This document shows positions 24,578-38,958 of a stretch of DNA of 64,000 nt, in pieces. How positions within the stretch are numbered: position 1 is the stretch's first letter; every line of letters starts with the position of its first letter. Origin of the DNA: Owenia fusiformis (taxonomy: Eukaryota; Annelida; Polychaeta; Sabellida; Oweniidae); contig CAIIXF020000005.1 of assembly GCA_903813345.2 (NCBI GenBank), positions 3,356,356-3,420,355 on the forward strand, read 5' to 3'. Made by a program: the position numbers and the translations under genes. The notes beneath the pieces are model-generated. The model searched no databases, had not been told where the DNA came from, and saw only the letters and a list, made by a program, of their open reading frames with translations.

Positions 24578-25345
24578 TATGTCAGTGGTGACATATTATT
24601 GTTTTTTGTGATGGTGGTTTGTGGTTGATGGACAGCGGTTGACATCTGGCATCTTAAACAAATTCTAAAAACTTCCAATAATACTTTTTGACTGACTTCA
24701 AATTTCTCAAAAGTTCAAATCTGACTTTAAAGTTGACCTTCAATGACCTTCTCAAGGTCAGAAAAGATCTTTTTTCAACTTGCTTCAATGACTAATTTTT
24801 TTTTCAAAATCATCTACAAGTTCTCATCAGTTCAAATCTGACTTTAGATTTGAGATTTGACCCTCTCATTGGCTCTCAAGGTCAAAAAAGGTCCAAAAGG
24901 TATTTTTCAACTTCAAATTGATCAAATGTATTTCCAAAACCAACTACAAGTTCTCAGAAGTTCAAATCTGACTTTAGATTTGAGATTTGACCTTCAATGA
25001 CCTTCTTAAGGTCAAAAGGGTCTTTTTCAACTTGCTTCAAATTGACCAATTTTTTTTCAAAATCAAGTACGAGATCTCAGAAATTCAAATCTGGTTTTTA
25101 TCACACCATCAGTGGGTTATAGTCGTTATGATTTTCTCAAAATTCACACACATGATAGAGGATATCAAGTTCTAGAGCTGATCAACTTTTGGGTGGCCAT
25201 CTTGTTTTCTGGTGGCCATTTTGAAGGATTTCCGACGGTGTTATCTTTTTCATGTCATGTGTCTTGTTAGATTCAAGACTTGGGCTTCACTGACCTTCTC
25301 AAGGTAAAAAGGTCAAAAATGTATCTTTCAACTTTGAAAATAGCC
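24578..25345 (+). repeat. Dispersed repeat copy 3 with an internal tandem repeat
   Basis: It begins like the family head (TATGTCAGTGGTGACATATT). It is followed by a module of 117-130 bp, TCAAATCTGACTTTA...TTGACC...AAGGTCAAAA...CTTTTTCAACTTGCTTC. Module starts are at about 24715, 24832, 24962 and 25085, the last one partial. A decayed piece (GACCTTCTCAAGGTAAAAAG) lies near 25290. It is noncoding. Confidence 0.7.
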
Positions 25346-26401
25346 CATAATGATTAATATAAAACATATTTTGTTCATCAGGATTTGCTTCTCGATGGAT
25401 TTTCCATTTTTTCCATTGAGTTGGCTCTACCACTGATAAATGACAATAAAATATCCTTGAAATTCCCTTATATAATCAGCCACCAGATGTTCCCCATCAC
25501 ATTATCATTTAAAACATTAAGAATAAACATCCCAGACAAATTGAATTCCCAGCACTCTTAGGTTAAGGAATTCCTTAATTATTATTAATATCAAAGTACA
25601 ACAGCCAAAGAAATGCGCATGGAGGTAATATGAAGCTGTGCAGTTTAGCTGAGAAATTTGTGAGGAAAATTGTATGGCTGAGTAGTCTTCAACTTGTATA
25701 AAAGACTGTGTTGTGTACTTAGTAAATCTGTGTATAAATTTACATAAAGGGCTCCTTAAATGAGAATTTCATGGGCCTGAATTCTTTGGAAAGTTATGGA
25801 ATGTATACCCAAAGGTATTGCCTTCTTTCATTGTGACAAACAAAATCATTACAATTGGAAAGAGTTCAGGTAGAATAAGGAAGGCCTGTAGTCAGCTTTT
25901 GCCAAGGGATTCACTTTTCAAAATATTCCAGGAGGGTTAATTTCATCAATTTTGTCTCAAAATCACTTGAAGAGTGCTCAGAATGGTTAAAAACTAACTG
26001 ATTTTTAAAGAATCTTGCTTTTTGCTCGAACTCCATTAATCCCCTAGCTAAGTGTCTGAAAGATACCATGTAGAAAAGTACTGTCATGAAAAAACGCAAT
26101 TCAAGAAGGTTACAAGGTGTTCCAATGAATGAAGAATCAGTGTTGAGTGACTCCCCTCACCACTTTATGAAATAATCAGTAAAACACAAGCTTTCTCATG
26201 ATAATATTTGTGAAATGTTAACTACAAGGTCAAGATATGTTTAATTTACTACTTTTTAAGCTTTGCTGGGTATATATCATTTTCAAAATCTTTGAAATTT
26301 GAGTTACCCAAACTTAACAGGTCAGCAATTTACTTGAGTACTTTAAGTATAGTAAATCATATTAACAGACATGCACCTAAATCAGTTTATACATAGTACT
26401 A
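25346..26401. other. Intergenic DNA
   Basis: Nothing is recognised apart from AT-rich single-copy-looking sequence. Confidence 0.4.
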
Positions 26402-26503
26402 CAGGGTGTACCAGAATAATGAGTTGACATTTGCATTTAAGCTCTCATATATGGAAAATGTATTTTGAATATTAAGGGGTACCTGTAGTTTTGGTACACT
26501 CTG
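26402..26503. mobile_element. Possible 102-bp MITE (CAGGGTGTACC ends)
   Basis: The left end CAGGGTGTACCAGAATA follows TA. The right end, read on the minus strand, is CAGAGTGTACCAAAA. There is no TA on the right, so this may be two chance or decayed ends. Confidence 0.35.
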
Positions 26504-26649
26504 TTTCTCATGAAAGCATGAAATCAATGATTTTTTAACACAATTGACCTTATATGTATGTAATGATGGAAAACAGAGCTAGTCATATTGTTTCAAGGCT
26601 TGACATCAAGGAAACAAATAATGGTTCTGTACTTCTTTTTAATTTGGCA

Positions 26650-26845
26650 TTAGGCCTTACTTATTTTGGTGGATTTGCTGGTAAGAACATATGGCAGCTA
26701 CTTAATTTGGCGGACTTGCAATTTTACAATGTACTAATGATACTAATTTACATGGTACTAAAATTACTGGGAAACTTGGAGGACTTAAACAATATAGCAG
26801 ATCCACCAAATTAAAACAGCCGCCAAATTAAGTAGAAGTACAGTA
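26650..26845. mobile_element. Possible palindromic MITE (CTTAATTTGGCGG ends)
   Basis: CTACTTAATTTGGCGG near 26693 and CCGCCAAATTAAGTAG near 26819 are inverted, and a second weaker pair (TTTTGGTGGAT and ATCCACCAAA) lies near 26663 and 26803. The arrangement suggests a small inverted-repeat element next to the start of the 34-bp array. No target duplication was identified. Confidence 0.4.
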
Positions 26846-26856
26846 TATCTTAACTA

Positions 26857-29800
26857 AGGTTTAACATCAGATAATGCCATATCATTCCCAAAGTTTAACA
26901 TCAAATAATGCCATATCATTCCCAAGGTTTAACATCAAATGAGCCATATTATTCCCAAGGTTTATCATCAAATAATGCCATATCATTCCCAAGGTTTATC
27001 ATCAAATAATACCATATCATTCCCAAAGTTTATGATCAAATAATGCCATATCATTCCCAAGGTTTAACATCAAATAATGCCATATCATTCCCAAGGTTTA
27101 ACATCAAATAATGCCATATCATTCCAAATGGTTATCATCAAATAATGCCATATCATTCCCAAAGTTTAACATCAAATAATGCCATATCATTCCCATGGTT
27201 TAACATCAAATAATGTCATATCATTCCCAAGGTTTATCATCAAATAATGCCATATCATTCCCAAGGTTTATCATCAAATAATGCCATATCATTTCCAAGG
27301 TTTATCATCAAATAATGCCGTATCATTCCCAAGGTTTATCATCAAATAATTCCATATCATTTCCAAGGCTAATCATCAAATAATGTCATATCATTACCAA
27401 GGTTTATCATCAAATAATGCCATATCATTCCCAAAGTTTAACATCAAATAATGCCATATCATTCCCATGGTTTCACATCAAATAATACCATATCATTTCC
27501 AAGGTTTAACATCAAATAATGCCATATCATTCCCAAGGTTTATCATCAAATAATGCCATATCATTCCCAAGGTTTATCATCAAATAATGCCGTATCATTC
27601 CCAAGGTTTATCATCAAATAATTCCATATCAATTCCAAGGCTAATCATCAAATAATGTCATATCATTCCCAAGGTTTATCATCAAATAATGCCATATCAT
27701 TCCCAAAGTTTAACATCAAATAATGCCATATCATTCCCATGGTTTCACATCAAATAATACCATATCATTTCCAAGGTTTAACATCAAATAATGCCATATC
27801 ATTCCCAAGGTTTAGCATCAAATAATGCCATATCATTCCAAAAGTTTAACATCAAATAATGCCATGTCATTCCCAAGGTTTATCATCAAATAATGCCATA
27901 TCATTCCCAAAGTTTAACATCAAATAATGCCATATCATTCCCATGGTTTAACATCAAATAATGCCATATCATTCCCAAGGTTTATCATCAAATAATGCCA
28001 TATCATTCCCAAGGTTTAACATTAAATAATGCTATATCATTCCCAAAGTTTAACATCAAATAATGCCATATCATTCCCAAGGTTTATCATCAAATAATAC
28101 CATATCATTTCCAAGGTTTAACATCAAATAATGCCATATCATTCCGAAGGCTTATCATCAAATAATGCCATATCATTCCAAAGGTTTATCATCAAATAAT
28201 GCCATATCATTCCCAAGGTTTAACATCAAATAATGCCATATCATTTCCAAGGTTTAACATCAAATAATGCCATATCATTCCCATGGTTTAACATCAAATA
28301 ATACCATATCATTCCCAAGGTTTATCATCAAATAATGCCATATCATTCCCAATGTTTATCATCAAATAATGCCATATCATTCCCATGGTTTAACATCAAA
28401 TAATACCATATCATTTCCAAGGTTTAACATCAAATAATGCCATATCATTCTCATGGTTTAACATCAAATAATGCCATATCATTCCCATGGTTTATCATCA
28501 AATAATGCCATATCATTCCCAAGGTTTAACATCAAATAATGCCATATCATTCCCAAGGTTTATCATCAAATAATGCCATATCATTCCCAATGTTTATCAT
28601 CAAATAATGCCATATCATTCCCATGGTTTAACATCAAATAATACCATATCATTTCCAAGGTTTAACATCAAATAATGCCATATCATTCTCATGGTTTAAC
28701 ATCAAATAATGCCATATCATTCCCAAGGTTTAACATCAAATAATGCCATATCATTCCAAATGGTTATCATCAAATAATGCCATATCATTCCCAAAGTTTA
28801 ACATCAAATAATGCCATATCATTCCCATGGTTTAACATCAAATAATGTCATATCATTCCCAAGGTTTATCATCAAATAATGCCATATCATTCCCAAGGTT
28901 TATCATCAAATAATGCCATATCATTTCCAAGGTTTATCATCAAATAATGCCGTATCATTCCCAAGGTTTATCATCAAATAATTCCATATCATTTCCAAGG
29001 CTAATCATCAAATAATGTCATATCATTACCAAGGTTTATCATCAAATAATGCCATATCATTCCCAAAGTTTAACATCAAATAATGCCATATCATTCCCAT
29101 GGTTTCACATCAAATAATACCATATCATTTCCAAGGTTTAACATCAAATAATGCCATATCATTCCCAAGGTTTATCATCAAATAATGCCATATCATTCCC
29201 AAGGTTTATCATCATATAATGCCGTATCATTCCCAAGGTTTATCATCAAATAATTCCATATCAATTCCAAGGCTAATCATCAAATAATGTCATATCATTC
29301 CCAAGGTTTATCATCAAATAATGCCATATCATTCCCAAAGTTTAACATCAAATAATGCCATATCATTCCCATGGTTTCACATCAAATAATACCATATCAT
29401 TTCCAAGGTTTAACATCAAATAATGCCATATCATTCCCAAGGTTTAGCATCAAATAATGCCATATCATTCCAAAAGTTTAACATCAAATAATGCCATGTC
29501 ATTCCCAAGGTTTATCATCAAATAATGCCATATCATTCCCAAAGTTTAACATCAAATAATGCCATATCATTCCCATGGTTTCACATCAAATAATACCATA
29601 TCATTTCCAAGGTTTAACATCAAATAATGCCATATCATTCCCAAGGTTTATCATCAAATAATGCCATATCATTCCCAAGGTTTAACATTAAATAATGCTA
29701 TATCATTCCCAAAGTTTAACATCAAATAATGCCATATCATTCCCAAGGTTTATCATCAAATAATACCATATCATTTCCAAGGTTTAACATCAAATAATGC

Positions 29801-31027
29801 CATATCATTCCGAAGGCTTATCATCAAATAATGCCATATCATTCCAAAGGTTTATCATCAAATAATGCCATATCATTCCCAAGGTTTAACATCAAATAAT
29901 GCCATATCATTTCCAAGGTTTAACATCAAATAATGCCATATCATTCCCATGGTTTAACATCAAATAATACCATATCATTCCCAAGGTTTATCATCAAATA
30001 ATGCCATATCATTCCCAATGTTTATCATCAAATAATGCCATATCATTCCCATGGTTTAACATCAAATAATACCATATCATTTCCAAGGTTTAACATCAAA
30101 TAATGCCATATCATTCTCATGGTTTAACATCAAATAATGCCATATCATTCCCATGGTTTATCATCAAATAATGCCATATCATTCCAAAGGTTTAACATCA
30201 AATAATGCCATATCATTCCCAAGGTTTATCATCAAATAATGCCATATCATTCCCATGGTTTAACATCAAATAATACCATATCATTTCCAAGGTTTAACAT
30301 CAAATAATGCCATATCATTTCCAAGGTTTAACATTAAATAATGCCATATCATTCCCATGTTTAACATCAAATAATGCCATATCATTTCCAAGGTTTAACA
30401 TTAAATAATGCCATATCATTCCCATGTTTAACATCAAATAATGCCATATCATTCCCATGGTTTATCATCAAATAATGCCATATCATTCCCAAGGTCTATC
30501 ATCAAATAATGCCATATCATTCCCAAGGTTTATCATCAAATAATGCCATATCATTCCCAAGGTTTATCATCAAATAATGCCATATCATTCCCAAGGTTTA
30601 TCATCAAATAATGCCATATCATTCCCAAGGCTTATCATCAAATAATGCCATATCATTCCCAAGGTTTATCATCAAATAATGCCATATCATTCCCAAGGTT
30701 TATCATCAAATAATGCCATATCATTCCCAAGGTTTATCATCAAATAATGCCGTATCATTCCCAAGGTTTAACATCAAATAATGCCATATCATTCCCAAGG
30801 TTTATCATCAAATAATGCACTATCATTCCCAAGGTTTATCATCAAATAATGCCATATCATTCCCAAGGTTTATCATCAAATAATGCCATATCATTCCCAA
30901 GGCTTATCATCAAATAATGCCATATCATTCCAAAGGTTTATCATCAAATAATGCCATATCATTCCCAAGGTTTAACATCAAATAATGCCATATCATTCCC
31001 AAGGTTCATCATCAAATAATGCCATAT
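26857..31027. repeat. 34-bp minisatellite, about 123 copies, with higher-order duplication
   Basis: The unit is TTTAACATCAAATAATGCCA followed by TATCATTCCCAAGG. Recurrent variants are TTTATC, GGTTTCAC, ATACCA, CCGTATC and GGCTAATC. The order of variants repeats over long distances. TCATTCCAAATGG at 27119 and 28751, and AAGGCTAATC at 27365 and 28997, are both exactly 1632 bp (48 units) apart. Further right the offset becomes 1666 (CCGAAGG marker, about 28141 and 29807), one unit more. The array is noncoding. Confidence 0.97.
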
Positions 31028-31215
31028 CTTTGTTCATTTGGTTAAAGCTGACCTGGTTATATCCCAAGAACAATAGATAATTAGAGAGCAGTTGACTCTG
31101 CACCTATAAACCATTGATGAACTGATTTTGAATTGCTATTAGAAGAACTTAATGAAGGTAATTCTTTTACAATAATAACAGGAATTACAGGTATGTAAAG
31201 AGATCTTGAATTCAA

Positions 31216-31654
31216 TTACCGTATTTGCTGTAATTGTTAAGTCAGTCAAAAATTGTCCTTATAAGTGCCCATGTGAGTCCACAATGAAAAAAATTGGAAA
31301 AATAGGGGTTTGTGAAATTCACATTTTTTGCATGAAAAGTGGGCTTCTTATATATCCTACTCTTTATGCTACACTTCTGGTATATAAAACATGCACTTAC
31401 ATCAGTATTTTACATGAAGTTTTACGTGAAATGAATGACATGTTCAAGCTGGAATATCTTTTAGAAAACAGCAAAAAGTAACTAAATCCAGACCAGTAAG
31501 TACTCTATTATCCCTCACTGAATTTCTTACGTTTGACCCTAATGATCGTTGATTCTCCACACAGTACAGGGACTCACCTCCGGGCCTCCAAAAGTCTGGG
31601 GGGGGGGGGTGGCGCTAATAAGAACATGCACACAAATTATGGCAAATACTGTAA
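31216..31654. mobile_element. MITE-like element with TTAC(C/A)GTATTTGC ends
   Basis: The left end is TTACCGTATTTGCTGTAA. The right end, read on the minus strand, is TTACAGTATTTGCCATAA. Inside them CCTTATAAGTGCCC and TCTTATTAGCGCCACC also match in inverted orientation, giving about 55-60 bp of imperfect terminal inverted repeat. A poly-G run lies near 31600. The superfamily is not certain and no transposase is present. Confidence 0.55.
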
Positions 31655-32439
31655 TGCTTATCTGAAATTTTTTCAAGAATGTATCCAGGAACCAAACCAA
31701 AGTGAGGCAAACTTAGATAGGTGAGGCAAAGAGGCAAAGAGGACAATATACTTCTATGGGACATACTTTGAAAAGATTCCATTGAAAAATGTTGAGAAAA
31801 ATAATTTCTCTTATCATAATTTGAAAGTCATTGCATGAAATTAAAAATCATAAAATCGGTGAAATTTTGGCTTGCGTGTCTCATAACTTAGCTAGCACGT
31901 CTTATACTCTTTAAAGCTCAGACAGATATTGAGCTAATATTCCTCATGATTAGTTCAAAGTTGTATTAACTGACAACACACATGCTCCGAAGAATGCTGC
32001 CGTGTCTTTCTAGCATTGCAATCACCTCAAAGCCCAAGCAGAAATATAAACACACATTCTATGGTTCACATTTTCTATAAACTACATCGCAATTTGCAAA
32101 CCTATATATTTTGTGCTTTAGAGATTTTACGCCTGAATCTGTACATATTTGTTTTAAGTTGATTACCCGAACAGTTGTTTTTTTACCTGAAAGCATTTGA
32201 AAACATAACTGGGGGTGATAACTAACCTCTGTGCATATGCTACACCTGGAACAGGATTACATCTCAGCTCAAACATTTTGTTATCATTCAAAACATAACA
32301 TTTTGCCCAAAAAGTGAAATTTGCCATATTAACAAATAAATAGATGCCATGGAGCATATTTTTATATAATTTTCATGCCTTGAATTGATTCGATTCGATT
32401 CAATTTCAATTTATTTTGTAAAGGCAGATATACAGCAGA
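31655..32439. other. Intergenic DNA
   Basis: There are no recognised genes. A GATTCGATTCAATTT-type simple stretch occurs near 32387-32410. Confidence 0.4.
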
Positions 32440-32560
32440 TATGACACAGGACACATGCACTAGAAATGACACAGGACACATACACTAGAAATGACACAGG
32501 ACACATACACTAGAAATGACACATGACACATACACTAGAAATGACACAGATTTGCACCCA
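32440..32560. repeat. 25-bp tandem repeat, about 4-5 copies
   Basis: The unit is ACTAGAAATGACACAGGACA plus CATAC. It is short and noncoding. Confidence 0.9.
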
Positions 32561-35500
32561 TCATTGTTTTCACTTTCCTCTTTTCCCATTATCCAAATAT
32601 TAGATTTGATTAAAATCATCGAAGATTTGATTTGGATATGACGTATTTAAATTAACTCTAATCAATAGGATTTTTCTTCAAAGAATTCTTTTTACGAAAT
32701 GAAATTATTTGAAAATGCTTTAATATTGTCTGGTTTAATTGTATTTATTTTGTTTCTTTTGAAAAATTACCAAATATATGTACATAATAATTGTCAAGAT
32801 GTAAAGCTGTCTCAAGAAATTATCCAGAAATGATTGTGCCGCTAGAACTGTACAGAACTGTAAGTTTTTTGCGGAATAAACAGATTTTGAAAATATTCTT
32901 TTTGATGTTTGTTTTCAAGTTTTACTCCAATTAATATTATTTTTGTCATCGAGATATATTTAATTAAAAGAATTGTGGATGTATATATTTACATCAATGG
33001 AGATATTATAGCATAAGAGATTGTGAGAACAAGGTGCAGTTACTTTCTGTTTTTATTTTATTGTTTTGTTATTCAACAGAAAATTTCAGTATTTTCTGCA
33101 TAAGTACATTGTGCCTATTTTGTATTTGTAAAGGAATACTAGCTTCGCATTTACCTGCCTTTCTCTTTAATCATTATGGTATTTCGTGTAAGTTTCCAAA
33201 CTTCTGTTGTGTATATTACCTGTATGTCTTGTAGTTATTGCCTGTATGATTTACTAAGTCATCATTGCTTCTGCCTGTCATTGCATACATACAAGTAAGA
33301 GTATGTATAGGTATAGTGTATAGACCAGTTCTTGGTATTTCTATATTAGGCTTGATGTAGAGTATAGAAAATATGTAGAAAATAGGTCTAAATGTACATG
33401 TATCAAGTTTTGTTGATATTCATATTTTGAAGAGATCAAATGCAATTTTTGTAAGTCTATTATACCATAATGTTAATAAGATCTTGGTGTAACTATTTGT
33501 TACCTTGTGTGACTGGTGACCTTTTTGAAATAAAATTCTTTGGCTTAAACCATGATCATCAGAGACTTGTTGTAAAAGTATAAAGCATGCATGTAATTTG
33601 ATTGGAATAAATTGCTTTTGTTCTTAATTATTTAGCATAGCACAAAACACAAGGTAAAGTATTTCTTTAATCATTGAATGCAGCTTCAAAATTACCATTA
33701 TCCCATTCTCATTATTCTCATTATAATTGTTTGAGAAAAATTGAAGGTTCATGAAATGTTAGGGAGTTTCAGCATTAAGAATCTGTAAGCAAACCCACCA
33801 AAATTGGTGAACAAGTATTTGAGTGAATGGCTTTGATAGACTTGACAGTTTGAGGACTTCACTTTTTCTCTGAGTGGTATATCTTCCAAACTTCATTTGT
33901 TGGGATGAGTTTTTCACAATCTCAATGCCATCTCAATCAGAATAAGAATAGATATCTAGCAAATAGCCAGTGCCCGGCATCATAGTAAGCCACCCCTTCT
34001 CCATATGTCTTTCTGGACATCTGCGATACACAGTGAGAGAGATGGTATGATCATAAGAATGGGTGCCCGGTAGGAAGCAGGATTTACTATGTCAGTAAAG
34101 GGTGTTGATGTTGCATAGATCATTACCTTTAATGGTGTTGACTCATCAATGCGGCCTGTTGAGGACATTAAAATAGCACTTACTTCTACCTGACCCAATC
34201 AACGATGTTTGACCAGTTTATTTATAATAAGAAAAGTAGTATGAAATGGCCTAATCAAGCAGATAACGTCATACTTTATATAAAAATAGTGATAAAATCT
34301 GACACACTGGCAAATATATATTAATATATGATGACGAAGACGTCAAAGTCTGTGATACAGTGACGTCAGAGTCCCATGGCGATCACGTATATCACATGGA
34401 CATCACATGATAATCACCATCATCGAATAATAGCAGATTACCCATTTCAATCAAAGTTAAAGTAATCATTCTTTTATACTCATGTTACTTGCTCATGTTA
34501 TAAGTGAGTTTTATTATCAGATTTATGTGGACAATAATGTCCATGTTATTGACATAACTTACTCTGCAATAGTATGGAATAATTTTTAGGTACTGATGTG
34601 TTATATTATTAATCAATAGCTTGGATCATATTATTATAGAGACATAAGTTGATAACATTTAGAGTTGACACGTGTTTTTTTTGTTTATTGGAGTTTGTCA
34701 AATTTTATAATATGGCTACTCAATTCAAAATGGCCACCACGTAAAAGTAATATCATTTGTCATATTTGTGCTGGCGCCTGATCAGGGCTCTGAAGGAGAT
34801 TTCAAGATGGCTGCTAAATTCAAAATGGCTTTTACAGAAGGAATGCAGTTCATAAAAACTAAAATACTAGTTATTTTGGTCAAAATATTTTAGGCTCATG
34901 CCTAAAATCCATAGGACCTCTACTGGTGTATGAAAATTAAAAGAGGCATTCTATTATAAACATTCCATCGTTTTTAGTAGAATCTTTATATACACTGTAT
35001 AAGATATAGTCTCTCTTCAAAGATGTAGGTATTAACCATTTTGTTTCTCTGAATTAGGTTGAAAATTGCATGTTATATGGGAGAGTGATGATAGAATTCT
35101 GATACAATAGACAATAATTGAGATGTTTTTGTGATAGGCATTCTAAATCTTCGCAGAGCCAGAACAGGGTTCCCTGAGTACTATGTTGTATTTTTAATCA
35201 ATGATATTCTGTTTATTGGCTTGGCATGAAACATGGCCCCGCTTGAAACAAGGACCACCTGTCAATAAGGAATAATCTTGCCTAGTATGGAGGGCACGTC
35301 ATGTATGGATATTTGCCTAGCTAGAAGCTACAGTTTTTTATTTTTTATTTTGAAATGTACTTGGGTGGTTGGTGGCATCCAGCAGAGTAACAGACAACAC
35401 CATTTCAGTTTGTGGTAATTTTGAAATTTGCTATCTAGGAAATCATTTACATGTCATTTAGCTTCTTTCTACATTTACAGAATTTCTTGACAGTTTCAAA

Positions 35501-38500
35501 AATGAACAAAATAAACAATTGAACTTGTCTTTACATTCATCCATCTGTCCATCGGTCTGTCTAAATATGTAAATGCCAGTAGTTACCAGTTTTATACATA
35601 ACAGCTGACTATATAACTTGGTCAAGATAGCATGCAGAGTGTACCTGTTAACTTAAGATAATAACTTTCATGAGACTAATTGTGATCTCAGTTTTTTCTA
35701 ACATTTTTTTAACGTGGTTGTGTACCGACCCTGCACGCGCACACTGGAAAAACTTTGTTTTTTTTATTGCTCTTCAAAAAAAAAAGTTTTTTTGTCTCAT
35801 ATGTTACTACAAATAATTATATACCAAAGTGCAATACAAATATATTAAAAATTTAATTATTAGATATAACTCATTAAATCCCCAATTATGCATCAAAATC
35901 AAGTGAAAACTCATTTTTTAAAAGAGTGATATCACAAAATCCTACGTATATACGTAATACGTACTTATCAAATCATTAATACTTATCAAATTATTGGTCT
36001 TTTGCTACAGCAAAATGGCTACTACCTTCCTACCTACTAAACAACTACCTTAATTGAAATGTCTTCTAAAATATGTAGTAAATAATGTTATACTGTCAAT
36101 AAAGCACAAAATGTGTTTCACTTTTCATGATCTAATATCATTGAGTTAATAGGAACTCTACCTGACCTATAAGACACATTTAAAAAAACATATTTAAGAT
36201 GTTATTCTATATGTGGATTTCAAGTGCGATGTCACTTAGACTAAATTCTGAGCATTCAATCATAATAATCAAGATTATATCTATTAGCATCTGTCTTAGG
36301 CTATTATTGTACAAACATATTTCCGCAAATGCCTGGCCTTTCTGAATTTCTTGTATATTCGCAACAGTGTTTGAATTCCAAATATCAGATGAATGTTTTG
36401 ATAAAATGTTACTTGTTAGCTACAACCCCAAACACATCTGCGTTTACTTGTATTTATTATTTAAAGCTAAAGATCGGGTGATTCTTGTTACCTGGTTCAC
36501 CTTAAATCAGTTCATCTGCCTTTATGAGAAGTATGATGAGCAACAAGCAGAACTTTTTTGAAGTGTTTTATTTCTCTTGTGTTAATGGCAGGGAGTGATT
36601 GTCTCCATTATGCGTTCGTTCAACAAGATTGTAGTGAAATTAATTTGATGTATTTCATACTGGCATTCATATTAGACCCTGACACTAAAGCAAAGAATTA
36701 AGAATTTCCTGTAGTATCTCATTTAGTATTACAAGGATGATTTCACTTTAAGTACTACAAAATATATTGTAAATACCTTATAATTATTTACTCATTTGAT
36801 ATAATTATTATTTATTTATTTGATATTATTTTTATTATTATTTGGCAGCCCCATTGTTATTATCGTTCTTTCATCTTTTCTTAGTCACCTCAGTTTTTCC
36901 GAAAATTAAAACTTTCTATCTTTACCTTTTTGCAATAAATTTATTTTAGAATATAAGAGGTCAAAAATGGTAAAAAGGTCAATCGCAAAACGTTATTGCT
37001 AAATAACTTTAAATTTGAACGTCCCCGTGATCTGTCTGACTTATTAATAAATATTTCTAATGATCAAAACTAACTTATTAAACAAAATTATAATTTGACT
37101 TAATTACATAAATATTGAAATTGTCTCTTGTAGTACACAGATGTAATGATATACAAAAATAAACAAATTAGATAAAGTTTATTGTTCAATGCCAAAGTTT
37201 CATTCTTTATTTCATTTATCTAATTTTTTATTATAAAATATCTTGATAATAATTCAATTTGGATAAAATGTATGATTAATTATAGTTCTTACCTTTTAAA
37301 TGAAGAGTACAGGTTAATTTGTATGACAGTCTTGGTATGGAACTCCCGCTTTAAGCACTACTAGATTCCTTCTAGCTGCTAATCATGGTTGCAGGATAGA
37401 ACTGTTGCTTTTATAATTCAGGATAACACTTTTGCTAAATTTTTTGTTCGTCTGGAAGTTTGCATGCTTGGTCGTAATAAGTTGCAGTTTATGTATTGAA
37501 CCTTTCCCCAACAAAAAAGAATACTTTCCATGCCTGAGTTCGATGAACTCCTATTTTAAATATAAATTGTATGCATGTAATATCGGTGAAAACTTACTTA
37601 CTAATTTTCATTTTTATCATTTTTAATGGAACCATAAATAGTAGCAATCTGATTTGGTTGGCGTGGTAAGAAAACAACAATACTGAATTGCGAAGACATA
37701 GCAGACTCAGTAATTTGTTCGCACTTTGATTGATGATCCGGCAATCATTCTGTCTGGATTTATACAACATTTTGGGTTCATCATGTCCTGTGAGCAACCA
37801 AACTGAAAATATAGAAATAATTTCTAAAAAAGTCAAATATTCAGAAGATATCAGCATAATATGATAGATTTCAGGTATGTTGACAACATTTTGGTGTATC
37901 AATATTTGAGACTTCATATCGCTACACTCGTATTATCACCAAACGAGCCGAGTTTATCAATATATCTAGCAATCGCTGGACTTCTAGTGTTAGGGGTGTT
38001 TTGATGACCTATATTCTGAGTTTTATTAATTAGGTTGGCTATTGGTCATTGGCATTTGTGACAACTTGTTACTTTTTTGTAGCCGTTTGCAAGAACTTAC
38101 CAGATTGTTACATTTTGACATGTTAATGTCACTTACCAAACCTAATATGACTTACTTTCTTACTTTCACATCGGGTTTTCCACGACAAAACCTTAACATG
38201 TTTTTGAAATCACAAATTTTACATTCCTATATGCAACCCTCAAAACCTCTAACCTTTACTTAATTTATCTAGATCAGTTATGACATATTGTCATTTCGTT
38301 ATGCACATTTCCAATTTATATTCTACTAGATTTCTAGGAAGGTTCGTTGCCATGATAAATATTTCAGGGAATTATATGACACTTTTGAAATTGGGATTTC
38401 AGAATGTTTTTGACTGGTAACATAAAATTCCTTTTAATTTATAACACCATGATGTAGTGTCATTGATTGGACAAGTTAGTCTTACATAGATAAAATCACA

Positions 38501-38958
38501 TTCATACTGGCATTCTAAATTGACTAAAATAGTCCAGAGCTGATATTTTTTGTGTGTTATACTGATGTATTTTATCCAGAATTAAAAATGTACTTTATCA
38601 CTTTTCTGGCGTTTGTAACATTTGTTCTACCTTTTTAGCTATTTGCATTAACTTTTAATAAGTTAGGCATCTGGTGGGTAGATCTGGAATTGTGTATCTG
38701 GTTTCTTCAAAATAATTATCCACTTTTATAAAATCATAAACAAAACAAAAACACAAACACATAATTGTTAAAATCTATGATTTCTCTTACATAAGGTCTG
38801 GACTAAAACCCTTAGAAAAATAGGCGTAACATTTAATGCTAAAACCAAAAGACAGAGTTATTGAAATTACTAATTCCATCAGATCTTATCTGTTTCATTA
38901 ATTACCTCTCCAATTAAATGATTATGTTGATTAAACAGTTTAATAATATATTGTTCTA
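32561..38958. other. Long intergenic stretch, no gene recognised
   Basis: I found no exon with convincing splice sites. A minus-strand open frame at 33980-34198 is somewhat GC-richer than its surroundings but matches no family I know. Near 34325-34365 are two CRE-like sites (GACGTCA, TGACGTCA) about 30 bp apart. The missing N-terminal exons of TSR1 could lie here as short exons I cannot recognise by eye. Confidence 0.35.

Noticed and set aside
26857-31027. Possible CRISPR array, given many short direct repeats
   Set aside because: The repeats are contiguous 34-bp units with no distinct spacers, in a eukaryotic genome with spliced genes.
33980-34198. 72-codon minus-strand open frame, slightly GC-rich, with AG and GT signals nearby
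   Set aside because: I could find no family resemblance and no consistent exon partner; kept only as unassigned DNA.
34325-34365. Paired CRE-like sites TGACGTCA
   Set aside because: No gene start, TATA or CpG context is nearby; an octamer can occur by chance in a window of this size.
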